Positions 34,385 to 43,203 of a stretch of DNA of 64,000 bases are shown in pieces. Source of the stretch: an uncultured Candidatus Poseidoniales archaeon (lineage in GTDB: Archaea; Thermoplasmatota; Poseidoniia; Poseidoniales; Thalassarchaeaceae). The notes beneath the pieces are model-generated. The model saw only the letters and a program-made list of their open reading frames with translations. It did no database searches and was not told the origin of the DNA. Position 1 is the first letter of the stretch, and every line of letters begins with the position of its first letter. Made by a program: the position numbers and the translations under genes. The stretch is from the NCBI GenBank assembly GCA_902625325.1, contig CACOAW010000005.1:41997-105996 (forward strand), in the 5' to 3' direction.

Positions 34385-34960
34385 ATGACCGACGTCTATG
34401 TTCTCAAACTAGCAAATGGTAACTACTACGTCGGGAAAACCGATCGCGGGGAAAAACGCCTCAAAGAACACGTGGCAGGGCGTGGTGCGGAGTGGACAAA
34501 ATTGCACAAGCCGAAGGAGATTCATGCCTACTATCGTAACTATGGTGACTCAGGAGAGAAGAAGGTGTTCAATCAGATGGTAAAAAAATACGGAGCGAAG
34601 AAAGTCCGAGGGGCCCACTTCACGAAAAGGAAGGCTTCCCCTGCTGAATTGAAGAAAATGAATGAGAGAGTCGGACTCAAAAAAAGGAGCACCAAGAGGA
34701 AGGCAACAACGAGGAAGGACCCTGCAAAGAAGACCACTAAGAGGAAGGCAACAACGAGGAAAGCCCCTGCAAAGAAGACCACCAAGAGGAAGGCAACAAC
34801 GAGGAAGGCCCCTGCAAAGAAGACCACCAAGAGGACAAAAACAAGTTCAAAGAAAAGTTACAGAAAGCCTGTGAAGAGCTACAGGAAGCCAGTGAAGAGC
34901 ATCAAAAAACCAAGCCCCAGAAAATCCAACAGAAGACCTTCACCGAGAAGAAGGTACTAG
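34385..34960 (+). CDS. GIY-YIG-like nuclease with histone-H1-like lysine-rich tail
   Basis: A 191-residue protein. Residues 1-85 look like a GIY-YIG domain: DVYVLKLANGNYYVGKT supplies the two signature strands, with Arg and His in RGEKRLKEHVAG. After GLKKRS the protein becomes a basic tail with three near-identical units (KRKATTRKAPAKKTT) and then SYRKPVK and SPRRR repeats, like histone H1 or bacterial HU-tail sequences. The tail should bind DNA without sequence preference. It ends 4 bp inside the convergent recombinase gene. Confidence 0.7.
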   Translation: MTDVYVLKLANGNYYVGKTDRGEKRLKEHVAGRGAEWTKLHKPKEIHAYYRNYGDSGEKKVFNQMVKKYGAKKVRGAHFTKRKASPAELKKMNERVGLKKRSTKRKATTRKDPAKKTTKRKATTRKAPAKKTTKRKATTRKAPAKKTTKRTKTSSKKSYRKPVKSYRKPVKSIKKPSPRKSNRRPSPRRRY

Positions 34961-35763
34961 ACCTCCTGGTTTGGTGAAATAATCTCGTCTCTATGCCAAG
35001 GCTTTGTGTTCCAGTTGGCAGGTCTTTTGAACTGATTCCTTGAGTCGTGGAAGTCATTGTAAGTCGCATTCAGGACTCCCGCTGCCTGCCAAGCCCCTCC
35101 CTCCTTGCCCTTGATGCCCCTGACGTTGAGGGACCTAGCGACTGCAGTGGCGGAGATGTCGTTTTCCTCCATCTGCCAAAACATGTAGTCGATCCTGTCC
35201 TGCTCATTCCAGTTCGGGACCAGCTTGCCGTCGTCCCTCACGTTCCACCCGTATAGGGACCGGGTGAACCTCAGGAGGTTCCTCTTCAGGTATGCCATGC
35301 CGTCCCTCGTCCTCTCGGATATCAGGCCCCTTTCCATCTCCGCGAAGACGGCCACGACCTGCAGCATGGCCCTCCCGGTAGCCGTCCCCGTGTCCAGTGC
35401 CTGCCCGTCGAAGTCGAGGAAGTGAATCGCGATGCCCATAGAGTTGAGGTCGTCTATGGTGGTAATCGCATCGGCCACGTTCCGGAACATCCTGTCCACC
35501 TTGGTGGATATCACGTGCCTGTATCGGCCCGTCTCTATCCTCTTTAGGAACAGGCCTCCCGCGGGCCTGTCGAATAGCGGGATTCCCCCGCTGACGCCTC
35601 TTTCATGGATTATGTCCCTGCTTCTGATGGTCAGGCCGCGGTACTCTGCGTAGCTCTGTATCCTTCGGGTCTGCTGAGCGAGGCTGTTGCCGTCCTCCTC
35701 CTGCGATCCGGTGGAGACCCTGACGTAGGCGAGCGCCCTTTTGCTGGCTCGGGGTTCGGACAT
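34957..35763 (-). CDS. Serine recombinase (resolvase/invertase family)
   Basis: About 268 residues from the ATG at 35763 (an ATG at 35778 is also open). The catalytic domain has ALAYVRVSTGSQ with the nucleophile Ser in RVS, SLAQQTRRIQSYAEYRGL, then STKVDRMFRNVADAI and TATGRAMLQVVAVFAEMERG with the long E helix. A DNA-binding region follows (GYNV-like segment, SATAVARSLNVRGIKG). No transposase partner is visible. It may mobilise the accessory segment or act on the repeats nearby. Confidence 0.9.
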   Translation of the reverse strand: MSEPRASKRALAYVRVSTGSQEEDGNSLAQQTRRIQSYAEYRGLTIRSRDIIHERGVSGGIPLFDRPAGGLFLKRIETGRYRHVISTKVDRMFRNVADAITTIDDLNSMGIAIHFLDFDGQALDTGTATGRAMLQVVAVFAEMERGLISERTRDGMAYLKRNLLRFTRSLYGWNVRDDGKLVPNWNEQDRIDYMFWQMEENDISATAVARSLNVRGIKGKEGGAWQAAGVLNATYNDFHDSRNQFKRPANWNTKPWHRDEIISPNQEV

Positions 35764-35829
35764 CACGCCTAACCCCATCCACCTACAGATTATAAGAAGT
35801 TCGAAATGCCGCGCAGTACAACGTTTTTG

Positions 35830-35863
35830 TCTATAGATTCATGTGGCTTAATCTATAGATTAA
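35830..35863. promoter_or_regulatory. Repeated palindromic site between recombinase and nuclease genes
   Basis: TTAATCTATAGATTAA (35848-35863) is a perfect 16-bp palindrome; its core TCTATAGATT also occurs at 35830-35839. The copies are 22 bp apart, close to two helical turns. It could be an operator for the divergent genes or an accessory site for the recombinase. Confidence 0.45.
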
Positions 35864-35925
35864 AATCCAAAAATGCATAGATGTTTTTCCCTATTTTCTA
35901 TATACGTATAATTAACCCAATATAT

Positions 35926-37470
35926 GTGAGAGGTGCAAAACTAGTCGATGTCTACCCAGAGTTAGCTGAGCAAATAGACCTCTCAAAACTCACGGTCAAT
36001 GTATCCTCAATCACTGTCAAATCACATCTCAAAATAGACTGGTCCTGTCCAATAGACCTAGACCATAGATGGCCAGCTGCCGTCTCTAATAGAACTACGA
36101 CGTATGAGAAGCGAGGTGGCCTCACTAAGGAAGATGGCACGACATGGGGGTGTCCTTTCTGCGGCAAAGTGAAGCCTTCCAAGGGTTACAATTTGAAACT
36201 CAAACTCGCTGAAGTAAATCTAACTCACAAATGGCTAGGTAAGGACGCAGATGGCGAAGAGGTAGATTTCGAACGAATCATGCCATACACTCCAACTCAC
36301 TACGCTTGGTTATGTGATTCCTGTGACAACGAGTACTTGTCACAACCCAAGGATGTCTTCAGGGAGGGCCGTCGAAGGAGGAAATACTGCTCAGATTGCA
36401 AAAATATTGAGAGGGGGAAAAAATATCAGAAGAGTCAACTGAAAAGGGCAGGAAGTTTGTTAGATCATAGGCCCGATGTTGTAAATCACTGGGACTATGA
36501 AAAAAACGATGACAAGCCCGAGGACGTATCGCCTCAGGCGCACCAAAGTAGATATTTTATCTGCAAAGTTGGACATGGAAGCTATCCAATCCTGATTTAC
36601 AACTGGTACAGGGGGGTTAGATGTCCAGATTGTAGTACCCAAACCAGCGTACCAGAAATTAGAATCTTCTCTGAGTTAGCCAAGGTTACAAAAAATGTAA
36701 GATGGAGAGATAAAATAGGCGGTAAAGAGATTGATATTATCTTGGACGATGAAAAGATTGGTATCGAAGTTGACGGTTACCCATGGCATAAAGACAAACT
36801 CGATGAAGATATAAAGAAAGACGAAGTTCTGAAAAATCAAGGTTACAGTTCCTTACGCGTCAGGGACATACGCCTAGAAAGGTATCCAGGAAATTCAATC
36901 GAGGTCGACCTTTCAAAGTTTGATTATTCCGATTTTCTCACCTTACTATCGTCTCTCATCGAAATAACAGGTGATAGGAATTGGATAAGGTCCGCGATGG
37001 AAAGAAGCGATTTCTCTGCTGAAGATGAATTCAGGAAGATAACGGAAAGACTCCCAAGACCCGCCCCGGAGGAGTCCCTTCTTGCAGAATTTCCTGAGGC
37101 ATCAAATTGGTGGGACTACGAGAAAAATCATCCTCTGAAGCCAGAATACTTCACTACTGTTTCTAATCGGGAGTTTTTCTGGCAGTGTAAGGAGGGCCAC
37201 ACATTCAAGAGAAAAATCAATCGACAATTTAGAAGGGAGAGGAAGGGCAATGAAAGAGGTGGCGTCGGCCTATGTCCATATTGTCCGAAACCAAAGATAG
37301 TGAAGATTGGCCAGGAGATAGAAATTGAAGGTGAGAAGTTCACCAGCCTTACGGCAGCATGTCGTCATTATGGAATATCAAGATCAGCCTGCTATCATTA
37401 CTCAAAATACCATAATGTCCCCTTAGAACAAGTCATTAAGGATAGAATAGAAGACCGAATTTCGCAATAA
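35926..37470 (+). CDS. Zinc-finger / PD-(D/E)XK nuclease / NUMOD-like fusion
   Basis: About 514 residues from the GTG at 35926 (ATG at 35881 also open). Several treble-clef zinc modules appear in series: WGCPFCGK, WLCDSCDNEY, YCSDCK, FICKVGH-CPDC, and later WQCKEGHTF with CPYCPK. In the middle VPEIRIFSELAK, KEIDIILDDEKIGIEVDGYPWH and KDEVLKNQGYSSLRVRD form a Vsr-like nuclease core (E, D, ExD). The end, FTSLTAACRHYGISRSACYHY, is a NUMOD-type helix-turn-helix. Such proteins are common in phages and mobile DNA as homing-like endonucleases. The gene is AT-rich. Confidence 0.75.
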   Translation: MRGAKLVDVYPELAEQIDLSKLTVNVSSITVKSHLKIDWSCPIDLDHRWPAAVSNRTTTYEKRGGLTKEDGTTWGCPFCGKVKPSKGYNLKLKLAEVNLTHKWLGKDADGEEVDFERIMPYTPTHYAWLCDSCDNEYLSQPKDVFREGRRRRKYCSDCKNIERGKKYQKSQLKRAGSLLDHRPDVVNHWDYEKNDDKPEDVSPQAHQSRYFICKVGHGSYPILIYNWYRGVRCPDCSTQTSVPEIRIFSELAKVTKNVRWRDKIGGKEIDIILDDEKIGIEVDGYPWHKDKLDEDIKKDEVLKNQGYSSLRVRDIRLERYPGNSIEVDLSKFDYSDFLTLLSSLIEITGDRNWIRSAMERSDFSAEDEFRKITERLPRPAPEESLLAEFPEASNWWDYEKNHPLKPEYFTTVSNREFFWQCKEGHTFKRKINRQFRRERKGNERGGVGLCPYCPKPKIVKIGQEIEIEGEKFTSLTAACRHYGISRSACYHYSKYHNVPLEQVIKDRIEDRISQ

Positions 37471-37589
37471 ATATCCCACTAAATCTGTCAATCGACTATC
37501 TATTTCGCACTATTTTACAGGGGCCTGTAAACCCTCCCAATATATCACAATGGAATTGTTGTGACCGAGGGACTGTGCGCAATTACATA

Positions 37590-37712
37590 CCCTAGGGAAC
37601 ATTCCATGGACATCAGCTTGGGGTTTTACTAATCTCATCATTACAACCTAGGGGCCTACCTTGTGCCCCCTGATGATGGATGGATAGCCATCATCCGTCT
37701 TTTTCATCGATA
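37590..37712 (+). repeat. Dispersed intergenic repeat family B, copy 1
   Basis: About 120 bp from ATTCCATGGACATC through CATCATTACAACCTAGG to the hairpin GGATGGATAGCCATCATCC and TTTCATCGATAG. It is similar to 45597-45717 in the same orientation, and its hairpin end recurs at 51046-51098. The rest of the 37471-37721 spacer shows nothing further. Confidence 0.75.
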
Positions 37713-37721
37713 GATAATATC

Positions 37722-38336
37722 CTACCCTCTTCGAATAAAATTAACCATCAGGTCGACCAATGAATTCTTGTGCATTGGACCTCTACTGGGGCCCTTCCCA
37801 AGAATTTCACGAAAGTAGTCAGTTTCGCCATCTAAGACGAAAAATTTCTTTCTGTTTTCGTACAGATATGTCGTGTAGATTGTAGTTGTCTCATTATAAT
37901 TCGCATCAGTCACGTTCGCATTGAAGTAGTCACGAGTCTTTCTTTTTTTTACCCAATATGATAAATCCTCGACGTTAAACTCCCTTCTTGCATATGTGAA
38001 ATAGGGAGTAATTTGTTTCCAAAAATGGACTTTATCCTCATCTTCTCTCTTCGTGAATACAGCCTTGTGCTGGTATGATATGGTAGCGACCAAAACTAGT
38101 GCAACGGCAAGGTAGTATGTACTATCGATTCCAAAGAACTCTGTCCTCGGCAGATGCAGAATATCTGTTATACCCGAAACATCTTCGCCCTCGAAAAAAA
38201 TTGAGCCAACAAATAAGCCTAACATCCCAAGTAATGAAAAGATAAAGAGTAATTTAGAAATAATATTCCCTGGAAATGTTTTCTTGGCCTCTTTCATTCC
38301 TATCAATCCTGAGTGTGCTGTATTATGCGTCGGCAT
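37722..38336 (-). CDS. Two-helix membrane protein
   Basis: A 204-residue protein with two hydrophobic helices (LLFIFSLLGMLGLFVGSIFF and YYLAVALVLVATISY) followed by a soluble C-terminal half. The last 34 residues, with FREI-x2-KG and NSLVD, match the N-terminus of the protein at 39318-40988 in both protein and DNA (37752-37832 against 40872-40952). The gene stops soon after, so the C-terminus may come from recombination. Family unknown. Confidence 0.6.
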   Translation of the reverse strand: MPTHNTAHSGLIGMKEAKKTFPGNIISKLLFIFSLLGMLGLFVGSIFFEGEDVSGITDILHLPRTEFFGIDSTYYLAVALVLVATISYQHKAVFTKREDEDKVHFWKQITPYFTYARREFNVEDLSYWVKKRKTRDYFNANVTDANYNETTTIYTTYLYENRKKFFVLDGETDYFREILGKGPSRGPMHKNSLVDLMVNFIRRG

Positions 38337-38429
38337 TTATTCTTTCTTCCATCACATCATTATCGGTAGGGATTATGATGCTCGCAAAGGCTAGGGTAAA
38401 TATGTCCGAACAAAGTATTTGGCCTAGTG

Positions 38430-38969
38430 ATGCGTGTTTTGCATATGACTAGTAAGACAATATCAAATAAATCTGGATTAACAAGCCTATTTGGAATATT
38501 TATTGGTCAAGGATTCCTTGTCGGACTGATATTGATTATACTCGGATTAACAAAAACGATAGATCCATTTGTACTAACTTCCTATGAATATGGTCTTGTT
38601 TTAGAAGGGTTAGCAGTGACCGTCTTCGGTACACTAGGAGGCGTATTCATGCCAATCGTCATAGGCCTAATTATGAAAGACCCTATTAGATTCATTATCG
38701 ATGACGATTATATCGAAGCTGTACAATTCGGAGGCCTAATTATAAAATCTCCTAGCTTTGTAGAAAGACATCCAAGGGAGGGAGTATCAAGCATCGAGCT
38801 GAGCGAAGTAGTGAGAACTAACGATGAAGGCATGGATACTACAACTTACTCTGCTAAACTTATCCGAAACGACGGAGTAACTATCGGGACGCTGAGGGGC
38901 ATATCCAGCACAGGGGTCGCCGAGGAGATAGCCGAAACGATCAAAGTCGATTTATCTAGGAATTTTTGA
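38430..38969 (+). CDS. Small membrane protein with soluble C-terminal domain
   Basis: About 179 residues. Two or three helices (FGIFIGQGFLVGLILIILGL, LVLEGLAVTVFGTLGGVFMPIVIGLI) are followed by a 95-residue beta-rich domain ending in a helix (GVAEEIAETIKVDL). The soluble part resembles PH-like or small sensory folds that read out a phospholipid or ligand, but I cannot name it. An ATG at 38445 is another possible start. Confidence 0.55.
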   Translation: MRVLHMTSKTISNKSGLTSLFGIFIGQGFLVGLILIILGLTKTIDPFVLTSYEYGLVLEGLAVTVFGTLGGVFMPIVIGLIMKDPIRFIIDDDYIEAVQFGGLIIKSPSFVERHPREGVSSIELSEVVRTNDEGMDTTTYSAKLIRNDGVTIGTLRGISSTGVAEEIAETIKVDLSRNF

Positions 38970-38997
38970 TTAAATTTTCAAAAATTTTCTATCTTTC

Positions 38998-39146
38998 GTA
39001 ATGTGAATTCCACTGGCATCATCGAGGGTCTACTGAGCGACCCCTGAATGACAGAAGCCATCATCATGGGCCTACAGGTAAAACACTGGATTACGTATAC
39101 GTCACAAAGTAACCCTTAGACTGCTGGGCATCAATTACCCTAGGGA
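38998..39146 (-). repeat. Repeat family A, copy 2 (inverted)
   Basis: On the minus strand it runs from the TAGGGTAATTGATGCCC end through GGGTTACTTTGTGACGTATA (with palindrome ACGTATACGT) to AGGCCCATGATGATGGC and CCCTCGATGATGCCAGTGG. It meets copy 3 head to head at a shared CCTAGGG. Together they occupy most of the 347-bp spacer 38970-39317, which contains no gene that I can see. Confidence 0.8.
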
Positions 39147-39265
39147 ATCTGATGGATAGCAATACAACGGTTACTTGGTGACGTATTCATCATCCTAGGT
39201 TCTACCTACAGACCCATTATGATGGTCCGTACAAAGGAGGGTTCATTGAGAGGCCCCTGAATGAA
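39136..39265 (+). repeat. Repeat family A, copy 3
   Basis: Starts at CCCTAGGGAATCTGATGG, then ACAACGGTTACTTGGTGACG, CTACCTACAGACCCATTATG and ATGGTCCGTAC. It is the mirror partner of copy 2, so the pair could form a long hairpin about 270 bp across. Confidence 0.8.
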
Positions 39266-39317
39266 AGTTTCCCTCATTCTGTTTCTAACGGTAGAGACCA
39301 TTCATTCCAATCGATGG

Positions 39318-40988
39318 TTAACCTTGGCGGGCCATGGCATCGCTCTCGTAGAGCCTCGAGACCAGATCAGCCTTCCGACGGCCTACCTCGAGGCCTCTGC
39401 CTCGGGCTTCCTCCTTCAGCTGCTGGAACTTCATCTCCTCGTATGGCCTAGTAACGATGGGTATCCCGATGGCGTCCGCGATACCCATCGCGATTCCCAT
39501 CGCCACGGATCCCTCCTCAACGACATCGCCTCCGCGAGCTCTCTGGGGCAAGAGGTACTCGAGATCGTACTCCCAGGCCGGCCCCCATTCGCCCCCCCTT
39601 GAATTTACTCCCACCAGGGTGAACCACTCCCTGTTGGTTCCAGAGGGGGGCCTCTCGCCTCCTACGACAATGTGCGACGCCTCCGCTATCGGCCACCCCT
39701 CTCTCGGCCCCACTCGCCCGAAGGACACGCCCTCAACAACGAGCGACCCCTTGGTGTGTAGGACCCTCAGAACCGGTCGACGGAAGGACCACGAGAACAT
39801 CCTCCATATCACCCACAGACCGAGTCCAGTGGCCAGCAGAGCGCCCGCGTCGGAGCCGAGTGCGAACCCTAAAAATCCCGAGAGAATGAGAATGAAGAAC
39901 CACACAAACGTGCTGAGGAAGAACGCCCCGTACGGCCTCCTGCGGTCCCGATAGCCTTCAAAATCGGAGTCCTGAAGGGCTTCTCTGGGCCTGCTCCCTG
40001 ACATGTCGCCCTGCTTCACGTAGAGGTCGGCTAGGTTCGGCTCGGTCTTTCTGAGCTCGAGCCCGAGTAATTCGCAGAGCTGTCCTGCATTACCATGTAA
40101 TGGTACTCTCAGGACGTCCCATCCAGCGATGATGAAAGCATCTGAGGGGGGACCGGCCCATGATGGGTGGGTCGTCTGGTGGACGGCAGTGATCTCGCTA
40201 GCCTCCAAATGGACTACGTCCACGAGGCCCCTCCATCCCACGTAGTGGATTTCCATAACGCCCCCCCTGCTCGCGAGAACACACTTGACCTGCCGGCGGA
40301 GCAAAGTCGCGGATGATACATACACCGCGTAAAAGGGAACTGCTAGGAAGCAGGCGAGGAAGGTAAAGGTTAACACAAGTAATTGAATGGAGAAAAGCGC
40401 TTCCCCGAACTGGTCAACTTGCCCAATCATAAACGCGGCAATGTCGAGTTCAACAACCAATACTAGGACAGCGAATCCCACAAACGGGGGGATGAACAAG
40501 ATCGCTACTGCCACGGCCAAGAGCAACTTTCCTCTAATCACTCCCGCGGTACTGTTCTTGATAACCAGGTCGACCTCGCCCCACTCCAACCGTGACTTCG
40601 GGTCCCACCAGTCCTCCGGGTCGTCGGGAGGGGTGTCGCGCGCAACGGTGTCCGAGGTTTGGAGGCGCCGGTCCTCGAAAAGAAGCAATACGAGTGCGAC
40701 CGTGACTAGGCTGAGGAAGGCCCCGATGAGGGTGGATAGTGATGGAAGACCCCAAGAAAAAAACAAATCACCATCCGACCCAGAACCGGTTGAAGCAATG
40801 TATAGCTCAGATACGCCGACGATCAGGAAGGAAACGCCGAAGACTGACGTAAAACCCAGGATAACTATACTGTCGACCAAAGAATTCTCATCTTCTTCTC
40901 GCTTGACGGTGCCCTTCACAACGATTTCACGAAAGTGGTCATCTTCACCATCAGTCTCACCTCGTACTTTTTGCCTATCTCCTTGCAT
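39318..40988 (-). CDS. Multi-pass membrane protein with C-terminal SAP-like motif
   Basis: About 556 residues from the ATG at 40988. A cytosolic N-terminus with HFREIVVKG and NSLVD precedes four helices, a long soluble loop containing EDWWDPKSR, two more helices and a beta-rich soluble segment. The final 35 residues, FQQLKEEARGRGLEVGRRKA and DLVSRL, form a SAP-type helix-extension-helix, usually a nucleic-acid-binding element. A membrane protein that also binds DNA is possible. Family unknown. Confidence 0.65.
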   Translation of the reverse strand: MQGDRQKVRGETDGEDDHFREIVVKGTVKREEDENSLVDSIVILGFTSVFGVSFLIVGVSELYIASTGSGSDGDLFFSWGLPSLSTLIGAFLSLVTVALVLLLFEDRRLQTSDTVARDTPPDDPEDWWDPKSRLEWGEVDLVIKNSTAGVIRGKLLLAVAVAILFIPPFVGFAVLVLVVELDIAAFMIGQVDQFGEALFSIQLLVLTFTFLACFLAVPFYAVYVSSATLLRRQVKCVLASRGGVMEIHYVGWRGLVDVVHLEASEITAVHQTTHPSWAGPPSDAFIIAGWDVLRVPLHGNAGQLCELLGLELRKTEPNLADLYVKQGDMSGSRPREALQDSDFEGYRDRRRPYGAFFLSTFVWFFILILSGFLGFALGSDAGALLATGLGLWVIWRMFSWSFRRPVLRVLHTKGSLVVEGVSFGRVGPREGWPIAEASHIVVGGERPPSGTNREWFTLVGVNSRGGEWGPAWEYDLEYLLPQRARGGDVVEEGSVAMGIAMGIADAIGIPIVTRPYEEMKFQQLKEEARGRGLEVGRRKADLVSRLYESDAMARQG

Positions 40989-41242
40989 TCTTATCGCACT
41001 CGAATAATGGCGGGGTATCGTCGTCAAAATTTATCTTTACTTCCGTCACATCATTATCTGCGCCATTTGTATCGCCCAAGGAACATAGGGGTAGCACAGA
41101 TCTCGATATTATCACAAATCTTCTCATGAGAATTTAAGATAAGAATTCACATTACCTATGTTTGCATCATTGAAAAAAAGGAAGCCTTCTATCATCAAGA
41201 TTATATCATTAGTTTCCTTAAATCAATTTAGGAGAAAACGGA

Positions 41243-43000
41243 ATGAACAGAGGGTATCGGACGGAGATTTGCAACGTTCTAGTAATAGGCTCTGGAGGTG
41301 CGGGTTTACGAGCTGCTATTGGAGCCCATGAGAAAGGCTGCGAAGTTATGGTAATAGGGAAGAGAGTCAGAAATGATGCTCATACTACATTGGCTGCTGG
41401 AGGCATAAATGCAGCTTTAGGAAATGTTGATCCCAAGGATGATTGGGTTCAACATTTTGTTGACACATATCAAGATGGGTATTTTATCGCAGATCCTGAA
41501 ATCGTGGAAACCCTCGTAAAAGAGTCTCCCGATAGGGTCAATGAATTGGTCGATTGGGGTGCATCCTTCGCGGTTAATGATGAAGGTAAACTAGACCAAC
41601 GATTCTTTGGGGCGCACACATACAGAAGAACATGTTACGCCGGCGATTATACCGGCCGAGTAATCCTTACCACGCTGCTGGATAAGGTTTCCGAGCTTGG
41701 TATTAATATCAAGGATATGATGTATGTCGCGAATTTGTTAGTGAGCGAAAAAAACGGACAAAAACAATGCTTTGGTGCACTTGCATTTGATATTGTCACG
41801 GGAGAAAGATGCGTCTATCTTGCGGATTCGATTATCTTAGCTGCTGGGGGCCATACTAGAATATGGAGAAGGAGTTCATCAAGACGCGATGAAAATACCG
41901 GAGATGCTATGAGACTGGCTTTGAATGCAGGCTGCCAGTTATCAGATATGGAAATGGTTCAGTTCCACCCAACAGGCATGGTTCACCCCGAATCATTAGC
42001 GGGAACACTGGTAACAGAAGCAGTCAGAGGGGAAGGCGGAATTTTAACGAATTCAAATGGTGAAAGGTTCATGGAAAATTATGACAAGACTAGAATGGAG
42101 CTTTCCACCCGAGACAGGGTTGCTTTGGCAAATTACTCTGAAATCATTGAGGGCCGTGGTACGGACAATGAGGGTGTTTTGTTGGATATTAGCCATTTAG
42201 GCAAGGAAAAAATAATGGAAAAACTTCCAAGAATGTATAGGCAGTTCATGGAGTCGCAAATGTTGGACATATCCAAATCCCCAATGGAGGTTGCACCAAC
42301 AGCACACTACAGCATGGGTGGAGTCGTAGTAGATCCGAAGACCCAATCCACCCGCGTATTGGGCTTGTATGCTGCCGGAGAATGTACTGCAGGATTACAC
42401 GGAGCCAACAGACTGGGTGGTAATTCATTGGCCGAGTTACTGGTGTTTGGGAAGATAGCAGGAGAGGAAGCAGCTGATTTTTCGGATAGTCTTGAACTAC
42501 AAATTAGAGATAAAAGTACCATAGTAGAAGCAAATAACGAACTCGATTTACTGACCACTGAAGGGGAAAATCTAGCAAGGCCACTCCAAAGGAAAGTCAG
42601 AGATATAATGTGGAAATATTGTGGTGTAGTAAGATCGGGTGATGGATTAAAAATTGGTCTTAAAAAACTCGAAAAAGTAAGAAAAGCGTCTAATGAAATT
42701 GATGTAAGGCCTTCCGCCGAAGGGTACATTGATCTGGCTCTGGCTCTAGATTTACTCGGCTCAATTGAAAGTGCTGAGGCAACAATAAGATCCGCCCTAC
42801 TAAGAGAAGAAAGTCGAGGTGCACACCAAAGGACCGATTATCCAGATTTATCCAATGAAGAAAATGTGAATTATCTAGTTGAGTTAGAAAAAGGAGAGCA
42901 AAAAACTAGCACAAGGAAAGTCAAGGGCGTGCGTTCTGAATTGATAGAACCATTATCAAAATTTTCCGATTTAGGTGTAGATGGTAGGCTTTTAGAGTGA
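41243..43000 (+). CDS. Succinate dehydrogenase / fumarate reductase-type flavoprotein subunit
   Basis: A 585-residue FAD protein. VLVIGSGGAGLRAAIGAHEKG is the FAD fold; HTTLAAGGINAALGNV, QFHPTGMV, GEGGILTNSNGERFME, HYSMGGV and RLGGNSLAELLVFG are SdhA/FrdA signatures with the substrate-binding His and Arg. The C-terminal helical domain is present. It could be SdhA, a thiol:fumarate reductase A subunit or, less likely, aspartate oxidase. No iron-sulfur or membrane subunit is beside it. A GGAG ribosome site lies about 8 bp before the ATG, and the gene is AT-rich. Confidence 0.88.
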   Translation: MNRGYRTEICNVLVIGSGGAGLRAAIGAHEKGCEVMVIGKRVRNDAHTTLAAGGINAALGNVDPKDDWVQHFVDTYQDGYFIADPEIVETLVKESPDRVNELVDWGASFAVNDEGKLDQRFFGAHTYRRTCYAGDYTGRVILTTLLDKVSELGINIKDMMYVANLLVSEKNGQKQCFGALAFDIVTGERCVYLADSIILAAGGHTRIWRRSSSRRDENTGDAMRLALNAGCQLSDMEMVQFHPTGMVHPESLAGTLVTEAVRGEGGILTNSNGERFMENYDKTRMELSTRDRVALANYSEIIEGRGTDNEGVLLDISHLGKEKIMEKLPRMYRQFMESQMLDISKSPMEVAPTAHYSMGGVVVDPKTQSTRVLGLYAAGECTAGLHGANRLGGNSLAELLVFGKIAGEEAADFSDSLELQIRDKSTIVEANNELDLLTTEGENLARPLQRKVRDIMWKYCGVVRSGDGLKIGLKKLEKVRKASNEIDVRPSAEGYIDLALALDLLGSIESAEATIRSALLREESRGAHQRTDYPDLSNEENVNYLVELEKGEQKTSTRKVKGVRSELIEPLSKFSDLGVDGRLLE

Positions 43001-43019
43001 TATTAAACAAAAATTCCAT

Positions 43020-43062
43020 CCACCTAACAAAGCAACCGTTGTATTCGTGGCTGTCATCTTAA
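43020..43062 (-). repeat. Repeat family A, partial copy
   Basis: On the minus strand this reads ATACAACGGTTGCTTTGTTA, the same core as in the full copies, without the right half. The remaining spacer to 43203 shows nothing that I can support. Confidence 0.5.
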
Positions 43063-43203
43063 CTAACCATCATTACGCATAAATGATAGAGTCATATTGT
43101 TCGCATATGAAATCATCTACCCAAGAGTGGATAGGAATCGGGACCTTTGTTGTGTGACTAAAGTGTTTGATAGGCTACACTACGCGATATCGGAGTCATA
43201 CGG

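Noticed and set aside
34957-35763. IS607-type transposon
   Set aside because: The recombinase is a longer resolvase-type protein and no TnpB-like gene is beside it.
41243-43000. Complete succinate dehydrogenase operon
   Set aside because: No iron-sulfur or membrane-anchor subunit lies on either side; the neighbour is an SPFH protein on the other strand.
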